DNA of 64,000 nucleotides from Arctopsyche grandis (taxonomy: Eukaryota; Arthropoda; Insecta; Trichoptera; Hydropsychidae), in contig NC_135355.1 of the NCBI RefSeq assembly GCF_051622035.1, positions 39,165,986 to 39,229,985 on the forward strand. The letters run 5' to 3'. Of this stretch, positions 1 through 11,502 are shown one piece after another; position 1 is the stretch's first letter; the number at the start of each line of letters is the position of its first letter. The translations under genes were made by a program, and so were the position numbers. The notes under the pieces are model-generated. The model did no database searches. It was given only the letters and a program-made list of their open reading frames with translations, and was not told the DNA's origin.

Positions 1-61
1 TTTCTTCTACGATTCCTGTCAATTAAAATTACAGTATTATACGACATTACATTTCATTATT

Positions 62-805
62 TATTTATAGTTAGTATTGGATCATTGTGGCTTTACAGGA
101 AGAACCTAATGCGCCACAATGACCTACACTTAAATTAAGAAAATAATGATGAGCGCAGGTCACCAGATAAATATGTTAAAATAATATCCGAGAAGTCGAA
201 TAGCTCTTGGTATAGGAACCATTCGAAAAAGAACTGTGCGAGCAGGAGGTACAACCATCAAATGATGATGTCTACCACGCACATAATTATTAGGGACATA
301 AAGTCCCAATTGTTCCAGCAACAACGGGCATGATGTATTACCACGCAGTAGCTGGAGAACGAAACGAATTAACGAGAAGTTTCTCCGAAGTTCAAGGGAA
401 TTATACCCAAGCATGCCCAAAAGGAAAGGAGTAGGATAGAGATATGGGTAGTACCCATACTCTTTCTTATATAGAAAACGAAGGAATGCTTTTTGCACTT
501 TTTCGATAATAAGAGAGTAGTTTGCTTCATGCGGATTCCACACAATCGCATTATACTCTAGCTTACTTCTAACAAGCGAGTTGAAAAGCAAGCGAGAAGA
601 CAAGGCATTGGAGAATAACCTAGCATATCTCAAGACTAATCCAAGTCGACGAAAGGAAACGTCAGCGACTGTCTTGATGTGGTTGTGAAAGGTGAATTGA
701 GGATCAAAAATGATACCAAAAATGATAGATTCCACACGCTTCAACAACACGGATCCAATGTAATATCCGTGACAATAGAGCGAATTCGCACGTCCATAAT
801 TCATA
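62..805 (-). mobile_element. 5'-truncated LINE (lineage A) in an mRpS31 intron
   Basis: The minus strand encodes the C-terminal part of a non-LTR reverse transcriptase protein (160-804). It is closely similar to the longer copy at 28832-30791, with the same run FRRLGLVLRYA and the motif YNAIVWNPHEANYS. The 3' end carries a 10-bp stem with a 21-nt loop (82-122) and a TAAATAAATAA-type tail ending near base 62. The copy is 5' truncated and starts about 25 bp inside the intron after the last visible mRpS31 exon. Assignment to the Jockey/CR1-like LINEs is inferred from the reverse transcriptase style. Confidence 0.85.
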
Positions 806-830
806 ATTACATATGTGTATTAAAGCATAC

Positions 831-1862
831 CTTGTTCATTATCAATAGGGAACTTCCATATTTTTCCTTGATTTGTCCATTGAATCATTTTATCGAAATA
901 ATTTTCAGGCGGGTGTGCTATTGCTACATTGTTTTCATACTCTTCTAGATCCTTCCATATCGCCAGTTCCACTCCTGCAGAACCTTCGAAATCTTTCGTG
1001 AATATACCGAGAGGCTTTCCATCGAGTAGGTGGACTGATTGTATTTTAAATCTGCAATGATACGACATTTTCAAAGCCTATACTTGTTAGAAATCTGATG
1101 ACACCACCGATAACTACGCATAGTCTACCTCGATGTAAATGAGGCTGGATTTGTTCTGGTGTTGTAAGATTCTCCGACGTTTTTAGACATGGCACTTCTC
1201 ACCTGCTGCGACCTCGTGACTTTGGCGACGTATTCGTTGGTGCTTTCAGTATTGTCGATCTGCATGCCGTCTATTAATTGGCTGAAAAGTTTAAAAGATT
1301 TCAGTTGAAAGATTTTCATTAGGTGAGGATAAGAGTTGGGCACTTTTTGAATTTACCCCCAGTTCAAATTTGTGATTTGGTTTGGAACTTCTGTTGCCTT
1401 TGCAATGAGCTCTTTTTCAACGTTGGGATCGTCTCCGAAGGATTTCGCCACTGATGCAGCTGCGTCTTTGATATTTTTCACTGTAAATAACATTTCCAGT
1501 TCTTATAAATGGCATTTCTGAAATATATATGTACATATATAAAATGGGGACTTACTAGATTCTTCAAATTCTGATTTGATATTGGATCTCTTTTGTTTTT
1601 GGAAGCCGTAGTTTTCGACAGGTAGCTTCGGTTTGGACACATTTTGGGGTTGAGCATTGGCTTCGATCATGCTTTTGAGGATGTCGTTGATTTTGTTGGT
1701 AAGTTCCTCTTTTGATTTAGGTTTTTCTTCATTTGACGGTTCTGCGGATGAAACGGGATCACCGTCTCCCGAAGATTTTGAACAAAAAGTCCTAGTTATA
1801 TTTTTTTTAATATTATCCACGAATATGGGCCTGTGTAGAAATTGATCTCGATAAGAATACAT
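831..1862 (-). CDS. mRpS31: Mitochondrial ribosomal protein S31 (mS31), 3' end outside window
   Basis: This is a component of the small subunit of the mitochondrial ribosome. Four exons are visible on the minus strand: 1862-1556, 1480-1357, 1281-1129 and 1051-831. All have GT/AG borders and phases that join (1, 2, 2, 1), giving about 268 codons. The diagnostic part is the end: a Q-L-I-D-G-M segment, then FKIQSVHLLDGKPLGIF, then MIQWTNQGKIWKFPIDNEQG, which matches the conserved IQWT-EGK-W-(F/Y)PI-NE core of MRPS31. The N-terminus (MYSYRDQFLHRP..., basic, few acidic residues) fits a mitochondrial presequence. The in-frame ATG at 1862 is preferred; the same frame stays open eight codons further but has no earlier ATG. 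At least one more exon must lie left of base 1, because the last exon stops at phase 1 and the C-terminal helical part of the family is missing. Confidence 0.85.
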
Positions 1863-2206
1863 TTGTATGAAATTAATTATAATCAATTTATGTATTACCT
1901 AAATGTTCGCAAATGTAGCATTTTTAGCTTTTAATTAGGCTTAGTTTTATAAGATTTGATCGACCGATCTAACTCTGGTCGGAAAATAACATTGACGGAA
2001 ACATAACCTCAAAAATGATATAAAACGATTTTATACAGCCATTGCGAAGTATCATTTTTTTCACGAATCTTCAGCTGAAATTGATTATAAAAGTAGTTAT
2101 TCGATATTTTTAATGCATAGATTTATCATGAAATAAGAGAAACTATCGTTATGAATATAATTTATTTTGAAATAAAGATAAAGTAAAAATGATAAACGTT
2201 GACTAA
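1863..2206. other. Upstream region of mRpS31, no gene seen
   Basis: AT-rich sequence 5' of mRpS31. No long open frame with coding character and no clear TATA or initiator element is recognisable. The mRpS31 promoter is presumably here. Confidence 0.4.
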
Positions 2207-2426
2207 AGGTCTATTTCATACTTATCCAGCACGATCCGTATCCTGCAGGTGTCATGTAAGTGCGGTTAGTATTCAATGGTACATTCTATATGGACGCGCA
2301 TGAATGCGTAAATGCGCATGCCCGAATAGAGTATGAATACGTCCATATAATGTACCAAATAATACTATCCGCACTTGCATGACACCTGCAGGATACGGGT
2401 CGTGCTGGATAGGTATGAACAGACCT
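2207..2426. mobile_element. Palindromic MITE with TAA target duplication (PIF/Harbinger-like)
   Basis: The two halves are near-perfect inverted repeats. The left end AGGTCTATTTCATACTTATC mirrors the right end (reverse complement AGGTCTGTTCATACCTATC), and both arms contain CCTGCAGGTGTCATG. TAA flanks the element on both sides (2204-2206 and 2427-2429). It is 220 bp with no coding capacity. The superfamily is inferred from the 3-bp TAA duplication only. Confidence 0.75.
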
Positions 2427-2429
2427 TAA

Positions 2430-3250
2430 CTTGAATATTTTTTGCTAATGAAACATAAAAAAACCTTGTAAAAAATTCATAACATCTTAATGGACTCAGG
2501 TTTACCAGCAAAAAATACATTATTTTTCTAGTCGTTGGAATAACCCGATCTTTCAACTTTCTTAAAAAAAAGCACTGCACGTATATTTAAATAATCAAAA
2601 ATATATATGGAGGTTATTTTAATTGTTTTACTGTGGTTATTTTGTAATAATACGTCGTACAGTTTATACAGAATACGTAAATAGTTTATTATTAATTTTT
2701 CAATTTAACCATCATGTTTTTCAAACTAATTTTCCTGTCTTAATTATTTTCTTGGTGAGGGAATAAATTGCAACCTTCTCGCAATCCTCACCGAAAAGTA
2801 TTGCTAAAAATCAAATTTGATCTTTTTTACAATGAAAATTCGATTTTTTAACGTTACTGAAAAAGAGAAGCTTTTTTTATTTGAAAAAAATCAAACAAGT
2901 ATTTAATTTACTGGCTTATTCTAAATACTAATATTTTTGAGTATTTGTATTTTTGAGTACTGTAAATTTTACAGAAATATAGTCGCATGCAGTTCATTTT
3001 ACTATAGTTCTGAGGCTTAAAAACAATGATCTCTTCGGAAGGCTGCGAACACTTAATTGAAGAAAAGCCTGTTATAGAAGAATGGCGCCTATATTATATT
3101 ACAAAAAATATCAATAATCAAAACAAAGAAAGGAGGGGGGGGGGGGGCAAATAACGTCCTTGATTAATTAAGGCGAGGTTGCTTTGAGGGTCGTGTCTCT
3201 GGATATGCTTGAATTGCGACATGTATAATTTGGTAAACGGATTATTCCGC
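2430..3250. other. AT-rich intergenic DNA, nothing recognised
   Basis: No coding frame, RNA gene or terminal repeat could be supported. A run of G sits near 3136-3147. Confidence 0.4.
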
Positions 3251-3252
3251 GA

Positions 3253-3690
3253 AAGGTGATCTCTCGCACGTAACTAAAATCTCAATCACGGAAAATCTGG
3301 CACCCAATAACTCCATCTAAGCCACGCGAAATATTGAACCAACGAGAACTCGAGTGCCAGATATTCCGCATTCGCGATTTTTGTGGCAACGATTATCGTG
3401 CACGCGACCTAAATTTGCGCAAAAATTCGTTTACCATTTGATTCCTATGATTTCCTACAAGATGACGGTTTTTGTTATTTCGGTAATTGGATTATTAGTC
3501 ACATCACGATCGTCCAAAAGACAATTTTTGCCAAAAAAATCGCTAATACGGAATATTTGGCACTCGAGTTTGAGTGTTAGTGTGATAGTTATCGTTAGTA
3601 TGATGGACTTTTCGGCTGCCAGATGTTCCGTTATAGAGATTTTAATGACTTTTGGGCGAGCGCTTTGTGACCAATAATCATCGAACCGTT
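3253..3690. repeat. Long imperfect inverted repeat, probable MITE
   Basis: The arms pair at several levels. CTCGAGTGCCAGATATTCCG near 3348 mirrors 3545-3568, where the complement reads CTCGAGTGCCAAATATTCCG. An outer block around 3275-3305 (ACTAAAATCTC...GGAAAATCTGGCA) mirrors 3617-3650. Symmetry with no coding sense suggests a decayed palindromic element. Its exact ends and target duplication are not clear. Confidence 0.5.
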
Positions 3691-3770
3691 ATTTAGATAT
3701 CTTGCAAAACTTTCAAAAGTAATCGGTGGGGCTAGTTTAAAACGAGTCTTATACAAGTCGCACAAGTAAT

Positions 3771-4740
3771 TTATTTATATATAATTTTAGCTATTAGCTA
3801 ATTTAAAAAAATACATCTTAATAACTTAAATATAAAATTCTATATTTAACTTATATGTACTGTCCCTCACAGAGGTGTCTCTTCGCTCCTTGGAAGAATG
3901 CATCCATGGTCTTAGAAGACCTGATGCACTCAGGGAAGGCATTATACATTAGCACACCCCTGCGAAAGACACCCTCAGCTGTCTTTCTTTTTTTTTTATT
4001 CTACTTACAACTAAATTATTCTTATTTCTAGTCAGGCGCGGCTCGTGCATAGGAACTGTGGCGCTGCAGCACCCCCAGAAAAAAATACAAAAATCACATT
4101 TGTATACATTTACAACTTGTGAATATTGTGGCGGCTCGCTTATACGACATGGTCGAGTTTGGTTGCCTTCCTGCGAGTGGGAACCAACTCGGCTGGGTTC
4201 GGAGAGTCACTACTCACTCTGCCTTTAGCTGTCATATAATAAACACGTGCATTAACATGCCAGTCGTCTCATTCGTTCATCCTCCATAATATAATTTAAA
4301 TAAGAATGATTAGATATTTGACATACATATTCATTATTAATGAGTATGTCAAATATATCTAAATACAAGTTGCAAATGCGATTTTTTCTGGGGGTGCTGC
4401 AGCGCCGCAGTTCCTATGCACGAGCCGCGCCTGTTTCTAGTGTAATGATTATGAATATCTCCATTTCTTATTTTATAATCCTTAAAATAATCGGGTAATA
4501 ACTCATGATCTAACAAACGATAATGTATTTAGCTTTAAACTATTACTAATACACAACCATCCCAATTCATCTAACATACTTGTAATACTTTTTAATCTAC
4601 CAACATTCAAATTACCTCTCATAGCTTTATTTTTTTGTAAGTTTTGTATTTTCCCTAAGAGATTGTAATTGTAATGAGAAGAGTGATAACACGCTACTGC
4701 TCGTCGGTATTTAGAATAGTCTTTGCGGTAAAGATAATTG
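3771..4740 (-). mobile_element. LINE (lineage B) 3' fragment, interrupted by a hAT element
   Basis: The minus strand gives a typical LINE C-terminus: LPDYFKDYKIRNGDIHNHYT, then RGVLMYNAFPECIRSSKTMDAF, ending KRHLCEGQYI and stop. Further upstream are GWLCISNSLKLNTLSFV-type residues. The same C-terminus recurs at 63720-64000. The fragment is split by the hAT element at 4033-4433; the 63.9-kb copy shows the uninterrupted site. It ends just upstream of the GC-rich PDI promoter, and its left (5') border is approximate. Confidence 0.75.
4033..4433. mobile_element. hAT-type non-autonomous element, perfect 8-bp duplication
   Basis: Terminal inverted repeats of nearly 50 bp begin CAGGCGCGGCTCGTGCATAG. 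TTTCTAGT is duplicated on both sides (4025-4032 and 4434-4441), and the uninterrupted site is seen at about 63974. The interior (about 4131-4270) contains a block starting TGTGGCGGCTCGC with an AATAAA, part of which resembles 19190-19275; it may be an older LTR fossil captured inside. Confidence 0.9.
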
Positions 4741-4956
4741 GAGAGATTGAGAGGTTGCAGACGTGGCGAAAGTGGAGATACGGGGCAGCCGGCCGTGAAT
4801 CCACGTGTTGCGACTATTGGGGGGGGTTCGGTGGAGGGGGTCCGGCCAATGGGGTTTGGCCAGCGGGACACGTCCGTCACTTGCCGGCGTGAGGCTGCCG
4901 GGGAAAGTCGTCTCGTTCCGGTTTCCTAGTCGTTTCACTCGGTTCATCAGCTGAAG
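4741..4956 (+). promoter_or_regulatory. GC-rich promoter/5' UTR of the PDI gene, with a possible ER-stress element
   Basis: This is a sharp island of high GC in AT-rich surroundings, directly before the PDI start. It contains CCACGTG (4801-4807) and CCAAT at 4846-4850, followed after exactly nine bases by CCAGC (4860-4864). The metazoan ER-stress element is CCAAT-N9-CCACG, so spacing and CCAAT fit but the second half-site is only a 3/5 match. Regulation by the unfolded-protein response is expected for this family; the site itself is an inference. Confidence 0.4.
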
Positions 4957-7900
4957 ATGCAGCACTCGTTCCTGTGGATGATGGCGACGGCCGCCGTCGT
5001 GGCTCTGACAGTCGTGGCGGCCACCGAAGAAGACGTCCTCGACCTGACGGATGCCGACTTCACTTCTGGCGTCACGGAAACCGACACCACGCTAGTCATG
5101 TTCTACGCACCTTGGTACTATTCCACTATTTCACTCTTCAACTATTCTGATACACTCACTCACTCACTCAACACCTTGGACAGTCTAATCAAATTGATCA
5201 ATAGAACGAATTACCGTTAGCTCTACCTATGTATATGAGTACATCATCACTACAACTCATGTTCTGATCAACTATTCAAACCAATCTGCTTTTGATCAAT
5301 ATAAACTGTACAAATCTTCAAATTATTCAATTAAACAATGAATTACATTTTTTTTTGTATTTTTAAACTACATATATATATGTACTTATGTTCATTATTT
5401 TATGTACTTTTTATATAGGAATTAAAAAAAATAACCTAAATTCGCATCATTCCTTCTATTCTAAAGTACGTTCCATTTTTGCATCGTGTGCATTTCAATA
5501 TCTTTTGCTGACTCAGTTAAGTGAATAATCGAAGATTAAGCACTTCCGTATCATTTGATAACTGCTTATAAGTTTATCGTATTTTTTTACTAAACCATAC
5601 CAAAACCAAAAGCACTAAGCTGTGATAATTTTTTTGAGAAACTGAAATAAAAATATCGTAAATTTTCTATACAGTCAGTACTAAAAATAATCAAAAAAAA
5701 TTTTGATCACTTTCTTCGTTTCCTCAAGCTTTCCTCGTGCCTTCTGACTTCCATAATACAATCCACCGACAGCCTACAGCTCAAAGTGACTCGGCTGCAA
5801 TATCCTAGTAGCAGTTCTGACCTGCTCATTCCATCTAGTTGGAAATCTTCGTCTTCTTCTGCTGCCTAGAATGAGTAATTTTCCTGTTCATGCCTCACAA
5901 TGTATCTAAAGAACTTGAACATACGCCCGAGACAGATAGATGATGATCTTTCGCCAACCTTCAACTCTTCAGGAGATTCTAAACCACCATATGCAGCATC
6001 TACACCTTTTTCTAGCTCAAACCAGACATACTTTCTAAGACGAGTCGTTCTAAATTTCAATATTGAACCTTTCACCACTCCGATTCGTCTTTTTATTTCA
6101 GTCTCACACCCTCCGTCGTCTGATAACTTTCTGATGAACTTCAAGAATCCACCATTATAATATTGGTTTTCGCTCTGTTGATCTCGAGTCATAGTATTGT
6201 TGCGTTGGGGTGGATGGAGGATCCAAGTAAAAGGCCAAAGTCGTTTCACAGCATTTATTGGTGATTAAGGAGATACACACACTGGCAATGCTCCGTCCAA
6301 AATGTCTTGATTTCGCCTAAGTACCGCCTTATAACAGATAGGTCGCTCAGGGCATCTTCGACGTCCAGTTACTTCCCTATTGTTTAGGCATGTACCCGGA
6401 TATGTATTCCCACGACACTCAGTCCCACGCTATCGCTGTCACTTCCGAAAAGGGATCAATAGCGTCCAATTCGGTGGCCATTGTTTAGCCTACTTGCACT
6501 TAGTCTGGAGATAATCCTTGAAACCAATTATAATGGTCACACAGTCTCTGGGATGCTACTCGGCCTAATCCGATTGCACTTACTCGGCGGTGTACGTAAC
6601 AGTATTTTGCTTTCATATTGCAGACAATGGAGTAGATTTCTTCTCCATTGTCATTTCTAACATCTAGGATTCGGTCTACTCCTCGCAGTCCTATGCGAAG
6701 TTGAAAGCAGCATTAAGGAACCATCAGTTCTTTAATTTGATCTGACTATCTTATAAAATACTGTCCTCTCGCTCACCTTTCCTCTACTGTTCTAGAGACT
6801 CTCATATTTCTTACTTAAACAGGCCTGCTTCTAAGGCTGATGAAACGTTTAATGTGACCTTATTATATTCATAAGTCAACGTATGTATTATTACGTATGT
6901 ACAATTGGTGGTGGTTTGAAACACAAATGTCGACTTTAACCAAAAATCAATGGAACAAAACTGCACTCCTACTTGCTTATGTTTAGAAAAGCTCTTTGAA
7001 ATGAACTTGACTATCACTTCTTCTTCTTTCTCGTTTGCTGAATGCTGAGTGTTGTAGTCATTTCTATCGTCTGTAATCCGGTGGACGATCGTTCTCCATT
7101 CCTCACAGTCTTGTGCCAAGTTAAAAGCAACATTAAATAACCATCCTGTCAGTTCTTTAATTTGATCTGACCATCTTATAAAATACTTCCTTTCGCTCGC
7201 CTTTATATACATATATGGAGTTGGGGTAATTTCTATCATTTGGAATCTGATGAACGATCTGCCTCTACTCCTCCTGGTCCTGTGCCAAGTTGAAAGCAGC
7301 GTTTAGGCTTGATCTCATCAGTTGTTTAATTTGATCTGACCGTAGATAGATTTTAATATTTACTCAAGTAACCAGATATGTTAATTAACACAAAGTATAA
7401 TTTTAAACAATAAAATACATAATATATCTCGTAGTTTTGGCTTAATTGTCAAATAATCGTTCTTCATACAATTGAGATGTATCGTCTCAATTGTATGAAG
7501 ACGTGACGTCACATAATTGAGGTTTCAGTATGGTTCCACAAAAAACGAATTTTGACTGGTATATATTCATTTTAAGCAAATTAAATAGATGGCATTCAAC
7601 TCTCAGTAATATATTCAACCAATTTTGAACCTTAAAACAGTTGAAATAGGCGCATATAAGCCTCAAAATCCTGTGCAAAGTTCAGAAACTCTATGAAAGA
7701 CAGCCGTAGGCAAACGGTTAAACATCTACTATATACATACATTTTAATTAAAAACATCTACATTAAGGCAGTCACGGAAACCATTAAATGTAAAGCCTCA
7801 TTTCTATACTATAAATAACTTTTTACATTTAAAGTTATAAAATTTAATCGTCGCGATAATTATGCGAATGTATTGTTACATTTTACAGCCACGACTGCAC

Positions 7901-10900
7901 TAAAATCACTCGCATACATATGTAAGCTTTAATTTTTTCACTCCGCTGATAACAAACAATGATAATAATACATTCACAACCTAATCACACACACAACAGA
8001 CGGCACAATATCTTCACCAACACCTACATAACTAATCAGAATTAATTACACTATCATATGTATGTATATTATATGACAAAAATATCGTATTCGCTTTGCA
8101 GGTGTGGACATTGCAAACGTTTGAAACCGGAATATGCTAAAGCGGCAGAACTTCTCAAAGCCAATGACCCACCCATCGCTTTAGCAAAGGTCGATTGTAC
8201 CGAAGGCGGCAAGGATACCTGCGGAAAGTACTCCGTGTCCGGATATCCGACGCTGAAGATCTTCCGCAACGGTGAAGTCTCTCAAGACTACGGAGGCCCC
8301 CGCGAAGCCAGTAAGAATCGTCCAGAACTTTTGTATCTCGCGTCCATTCCCGATTGTATTAATTGATTATTTTTACAGGTGGTATTGTGAAGTACATGCG
8401 AGCTCAAGTCGGACCCAGTTCAAAGGATTTGAAGTCGCTGAAGGATTTCGAAGACTTCATCGCCAAGGATGAGGTCGCCGTCGTTGGATTCTTCGAAAAG
8501 GAGACCGACTTGAAGGGTTCGTTCCTTAAACTGGCCGATAAGCTGCGGGAGAAGGTTCGATTCGCTCACTCTTCGTTGCCTGAAGTGCTCAAAGCCGGCG
8601 ACCAAACGTTAGTATACGTCGGCACATTGAATGTTATAACATGTATGAATGTTGTTGAAAATATAATGTGCTTCTCTTCACAGCAATGGAATTGTTTTGT
8701 TCCGTCCCAAACTGATGTCGAATAAATTCGAAGACGATAAGGTCGTTTATTCCGGCAGCGATGACTCAATTGATATCAACAAGTTCATCACTCAAAATTT
8801 GTAAGCTGGATTTCATGCAGTGTGTCTGTATGTGCTAAATAGTACACGCTTTCATTGTGTAAAATTGTTATTTTAGCCACGGATTGGTCGGATATCGCAC
8901 GCGTGACTCCGCTCCGGACTTCAAAAAGCCTCTCGTCATCGCATTCTACAGTGTTGATTATGTTAAAAACCCCAAAGGCACCAACTATTGGAGAAACAGG
9001 ATTCTTAAAGTTTGTATAGTATTTTTTTGCTTCAAAATAATATATACAAAAACGGAAGGATGTATGTTTGTAAGTATGTGGCGAGTGCATCGACAATTAT
9101 GGAGATTTCAATTATTATTATATTGATTTTGAGTCCAATTCTGACTACGGTTTCAACATCGGGTCTAACTTTGGCTCCTATTACGGTTCTGACTTTGGTT
9201 CCTATTACGGTTCTGACTTCGTTTCCGATTTCAGTTGAGACTTTGGTTCTTCCTACGATTCAGTTGTGACTTTGGTTCCTACTACGATTCAGTTGTGGTT
9301 CCTATTACGATTCCGACTTCAATTGTGACTTCAGTTTCAACTTTGGTTTTGACATTGGTTCCGAGTTCGGTTGCGACTTTGGTTTCGACATTGGTTCTGA
9401 CATCGGTTTTGACTTGGTTCCTACTATAGTTCTGACTTTTGTTCTAACTTTGGCTCCGACTTCGGTTGTGATGTCAGTTCCGACTTAATTCATGACTTCG
9501 GTTTCTACTATGATTCCGACTTTGGTTGCGTCTTCAATTCCGACTTCAGATGTGACCTCAGTTCTTACTATAGTTCCGACTCCGGTTGCAGCTTTGGTTC
9601 CAACTTCAGTTACAACTACGATTATGATGGCAATTGTTGTTGTTTGTTATTTTCACACGGCTTCGCTCGGTATTTGTAATATAAACAGCTTAAACATGGC
9701 TAATCTAATATTTCCAATAAAATTCATTTGATGTTATATAAAATTTATTTGAATTGAAAAAAAATTATATTCAACGATATCGATATCGTCGTCATAGAAA
9801 CATTTTTTTCAATGCTCCCAACTAAAATTTAAACCTTACAAAGTCTCTTTCGAAATTATATATTAGATGACTTATTTTAATTCATGTATCAGTTCCTTTT
9901 CCAAAACCAACCGTTGAAATATCAACGGGCACAACACTTGTCTTACAATATGAAACGAGCAATTCATGTATAATTGTAAATCTCATTTTGTATATAAAGA
10001 TTTTGATGAAATTGGATAAATCCATTATTTTGAATATGCCAAAGTGATTTTTCAAGTCAATACTTTGAAAAAACTCATCCGTCCAAGTATTATATATTAA
10101 ACTGTATTTTTTCTTTAATGTGGGATTTAGTTTTCTGACCTGGAAGACTGTATCTATGAATGATTAGGTTGGCATGCGTGAGTTTAAGAATGGTTAAGTT
10201 GTCATCTTGTAAACGTAACGCGTCGAACGACAGACCGTTGCGGCGCTCCGTCTATTAAACAATGTTTTAAACTGCTCAACGTGTCGTTTTGTCTCCTGCC
10301 AAACAGATCCTACAAAAATATGTTTTTTTTTAGGTTGCTAAAGAGTATTCCGATGAATTTACATTCGCCATCAGCTCTAAGGATGACTTCACCCACGAAC
10401 TCAACGAATTCGGATTAGATTATGTCAAGGGAGACAAACCAGTTGTCTGCGCTTACAATGACGTAGATCAAAAGTTCATCATGGAGAAAGAATTCAGGTT
10501 TATATTCCACATAATACACACACACACATTTAACTTTAAACGTTGATATTTACGACACGTTTATATTTAACAGCGTCGAAAACTTCCAAGACTTCCTCTC
10601 TCAGTTGAAAAACGGAGACCTCGATTCGTACGTCAAATCCGAGCCCATTCCTGAATCCAACGACGCCCCCGTCAAAGTAGCTGTCGGCAAAAACTTCGAA
10701 GAAATCGTCACCAAGAACGGCAAAGACACCTTGATTGAATTCTACGCACCGTGGTGCGGACATTGCAAGAAACTCACCCCAATCTACGACGAGCTCGGTG
10801 AAAAGGTCGGTGTGAAGTTACATTTTTGTATATATCTGTAATTTAATTGTAAGAGTTTGATTACATTATTGCTGATTACGTTTCAGATGAAAGATGAAGA

Positions 10901-11206
10901 TATCGCCATTGTGAAAATGGACGCGTCGAGCAATGATGTACCACCACCGTTCAAGGTTCACGGATTCCCCACTATCTACTGGGCGTCCAAGGACGATAAG
11001 AAGAATCCCATCACATATGAAGTGCTTAATCAATCCGTATTGCTATTCGTTGTATGTATGTATTTATGTGCCGGTTTTAATTCGTTGATATTTGGTTGTA
11101 GGGTGGTCGAGAGGTAGACGACTTTGTCAAGTACATCGCCAAGCAGGCCACAGACGAACTCAAGGGTTACGACAGGAAGGGTAGTCCCAAGAAGACTGAA
11201 CTGTAA
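4957..11206 (+). CDS. Protein disulfide isomerase A3 / ERp60-like, complete, nine exons
   Basis: This is an ER-lumen thiol oxidoreductase that forms and reshuffles disulfides in glycoproteins. Exons: 4957-5114, 8102-8310, 8379-8607, 8684-8800, 8877-9009, 10334-10497, 10574-10805, 10887-11021 and 11102-11206. All junctions are GT-AG and keep frame, giving 493 residues, normal for the family. The order is: signal peptide ([20 protein letters not shown]), a thioredoxin domain with WCGHC at about 54-57, b and b' domains (with [14 protein letters not shown], typical of PDIA3), a second thioredoxin domain with CGHC at about 398-401, then a basic tail ending KTEL, a KDEL-type retrieval signal. The two-CGHC a-b-b'-a' layout plus the NYWRNR motif favours PDIA3/ERp57/ERp60 over PDIA1. 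Intron 1 (3 kb) and intron 5 (1.3 kb) hold repeats. The first CGHC is split by intron 1 inside the Trp codon. Confidence 0.93.
6198..6601 (-). mobile_element. Solo LTR fossil (Ty3/gypsy-like) in PDI intron 1
   Basis: About 404 bp, bounded by TGTTGCG... and ...TACGTAACA, with GTAT duplicated on both sides (6194-6197 and 6602-6605). Relatives of the same LTR lie at 44261-44781 and 48355-48729. No internal region is present. Confidence 0.75.
6640..7350 (-). mobile_element. Remnants of a third LINE (lineage C), three partial repeats
   Basis: Three related blocks (about 6640-6775, 7055-7205 and 7230-7350) share CAGTTCTTTAATTTGATCTGAC and AAGTTGAAAGCAGC-like stretches. On the minus strand they encode [15 protein letters not shown] and [12 protein letters not shown], resembling the RW-DDI...W-R C-terminal motif of many LINE proteins. 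They look like local tandem copies of one decayed fragment. Confidence 0.5.
7351..7722. repeat. Dispersed repeat shared with 61.2-61.6 kb (piggyBac-like MITE remnant)
   Basis: The sequence is homologous, in opposite orientation, to 61240-61570. It ends in GCAAACGGTTAA; the reverse complement TTAACCGTTTGCCTACGG resembles the TTAACCCTTTGCC ends of piggyBac elements. A local palindrome (ACAATTGAGA/TCTCAATTGT) lies near 7465-7500. The 62-63-codon open frame here is shared by the two copies but looks non-coding. Confidence 0.45.
9124..9640 (+). repeat. Degenerate minisatellite in PDI intron 5
   Basis: Dozens of imperfect tandem copies of a roughly 9-18-bp unit based on GACTTTGGTTCC / GACTTCGGTT. 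The array makes several overlapping open frames with T-L-V-P/T-S-V repeats; these are by-products. Confidence 0.8.
10120..10314. mobile_element. Possible short solo LTR fossil in PDI intron 5
   Basis: About 195 bp bounded by TGTGGGAT and ATCCTACA (an 8-bp imperfect inverted pair), with more GC than the surrounding intron. No convincing target duplication was found, so this is tentative. Confidence 0.35.
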
Positions 11207-11433
11207 AGTGTGAAGGCAGTGCATTTATTTTGTATCTCCTGGTAACATTTACCAGCTTAAAATACATGTGTGAATAGAATCTGTTTGTACGGTAATTTTA
11301 AGGAACACTTTTAGAAATCAAAAAAAAAAATAGTCGTAATTAAGAAGGTTGTCAATTCCATAAATACTGTGTTATTTTGTTACGCGTGTCTCGTAAAGGT
11401 GCAACACTTTTCAATTTATTTTTTTTCTTTTGA

Positions 11434-11439
11434 AATAAA
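11434..11439 (+). promoter_or_regulatory. Likely PDI polyadenylation signal
   Basis: AATAAA lies about 228 bp after the PDI stop codon and is followed by T-rich DNA. It is the best candidate in the 3' region before the LTR at 11503. Confidence 0.45.
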
Positions 11440-11502
11440 TCATTTTTTTACAAAACATTTGTTTTTCTCTATTGAGTATATCTTCTATATAATATACATA
11501 TA

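Noticed and set aside
4503-4965. Minus-strand frames of 84-125 codons across the PDI promoter
   Set aside because: They join LINE B coding remnants to GC-rich promoter DNA; no conserved domain spans them.
9012-9731. Several overlapping frames with Thr-Leu-Val repeats
   Set aside because: They come from the minisatellite in PDI intron 5, with many frames open at once and no start context.
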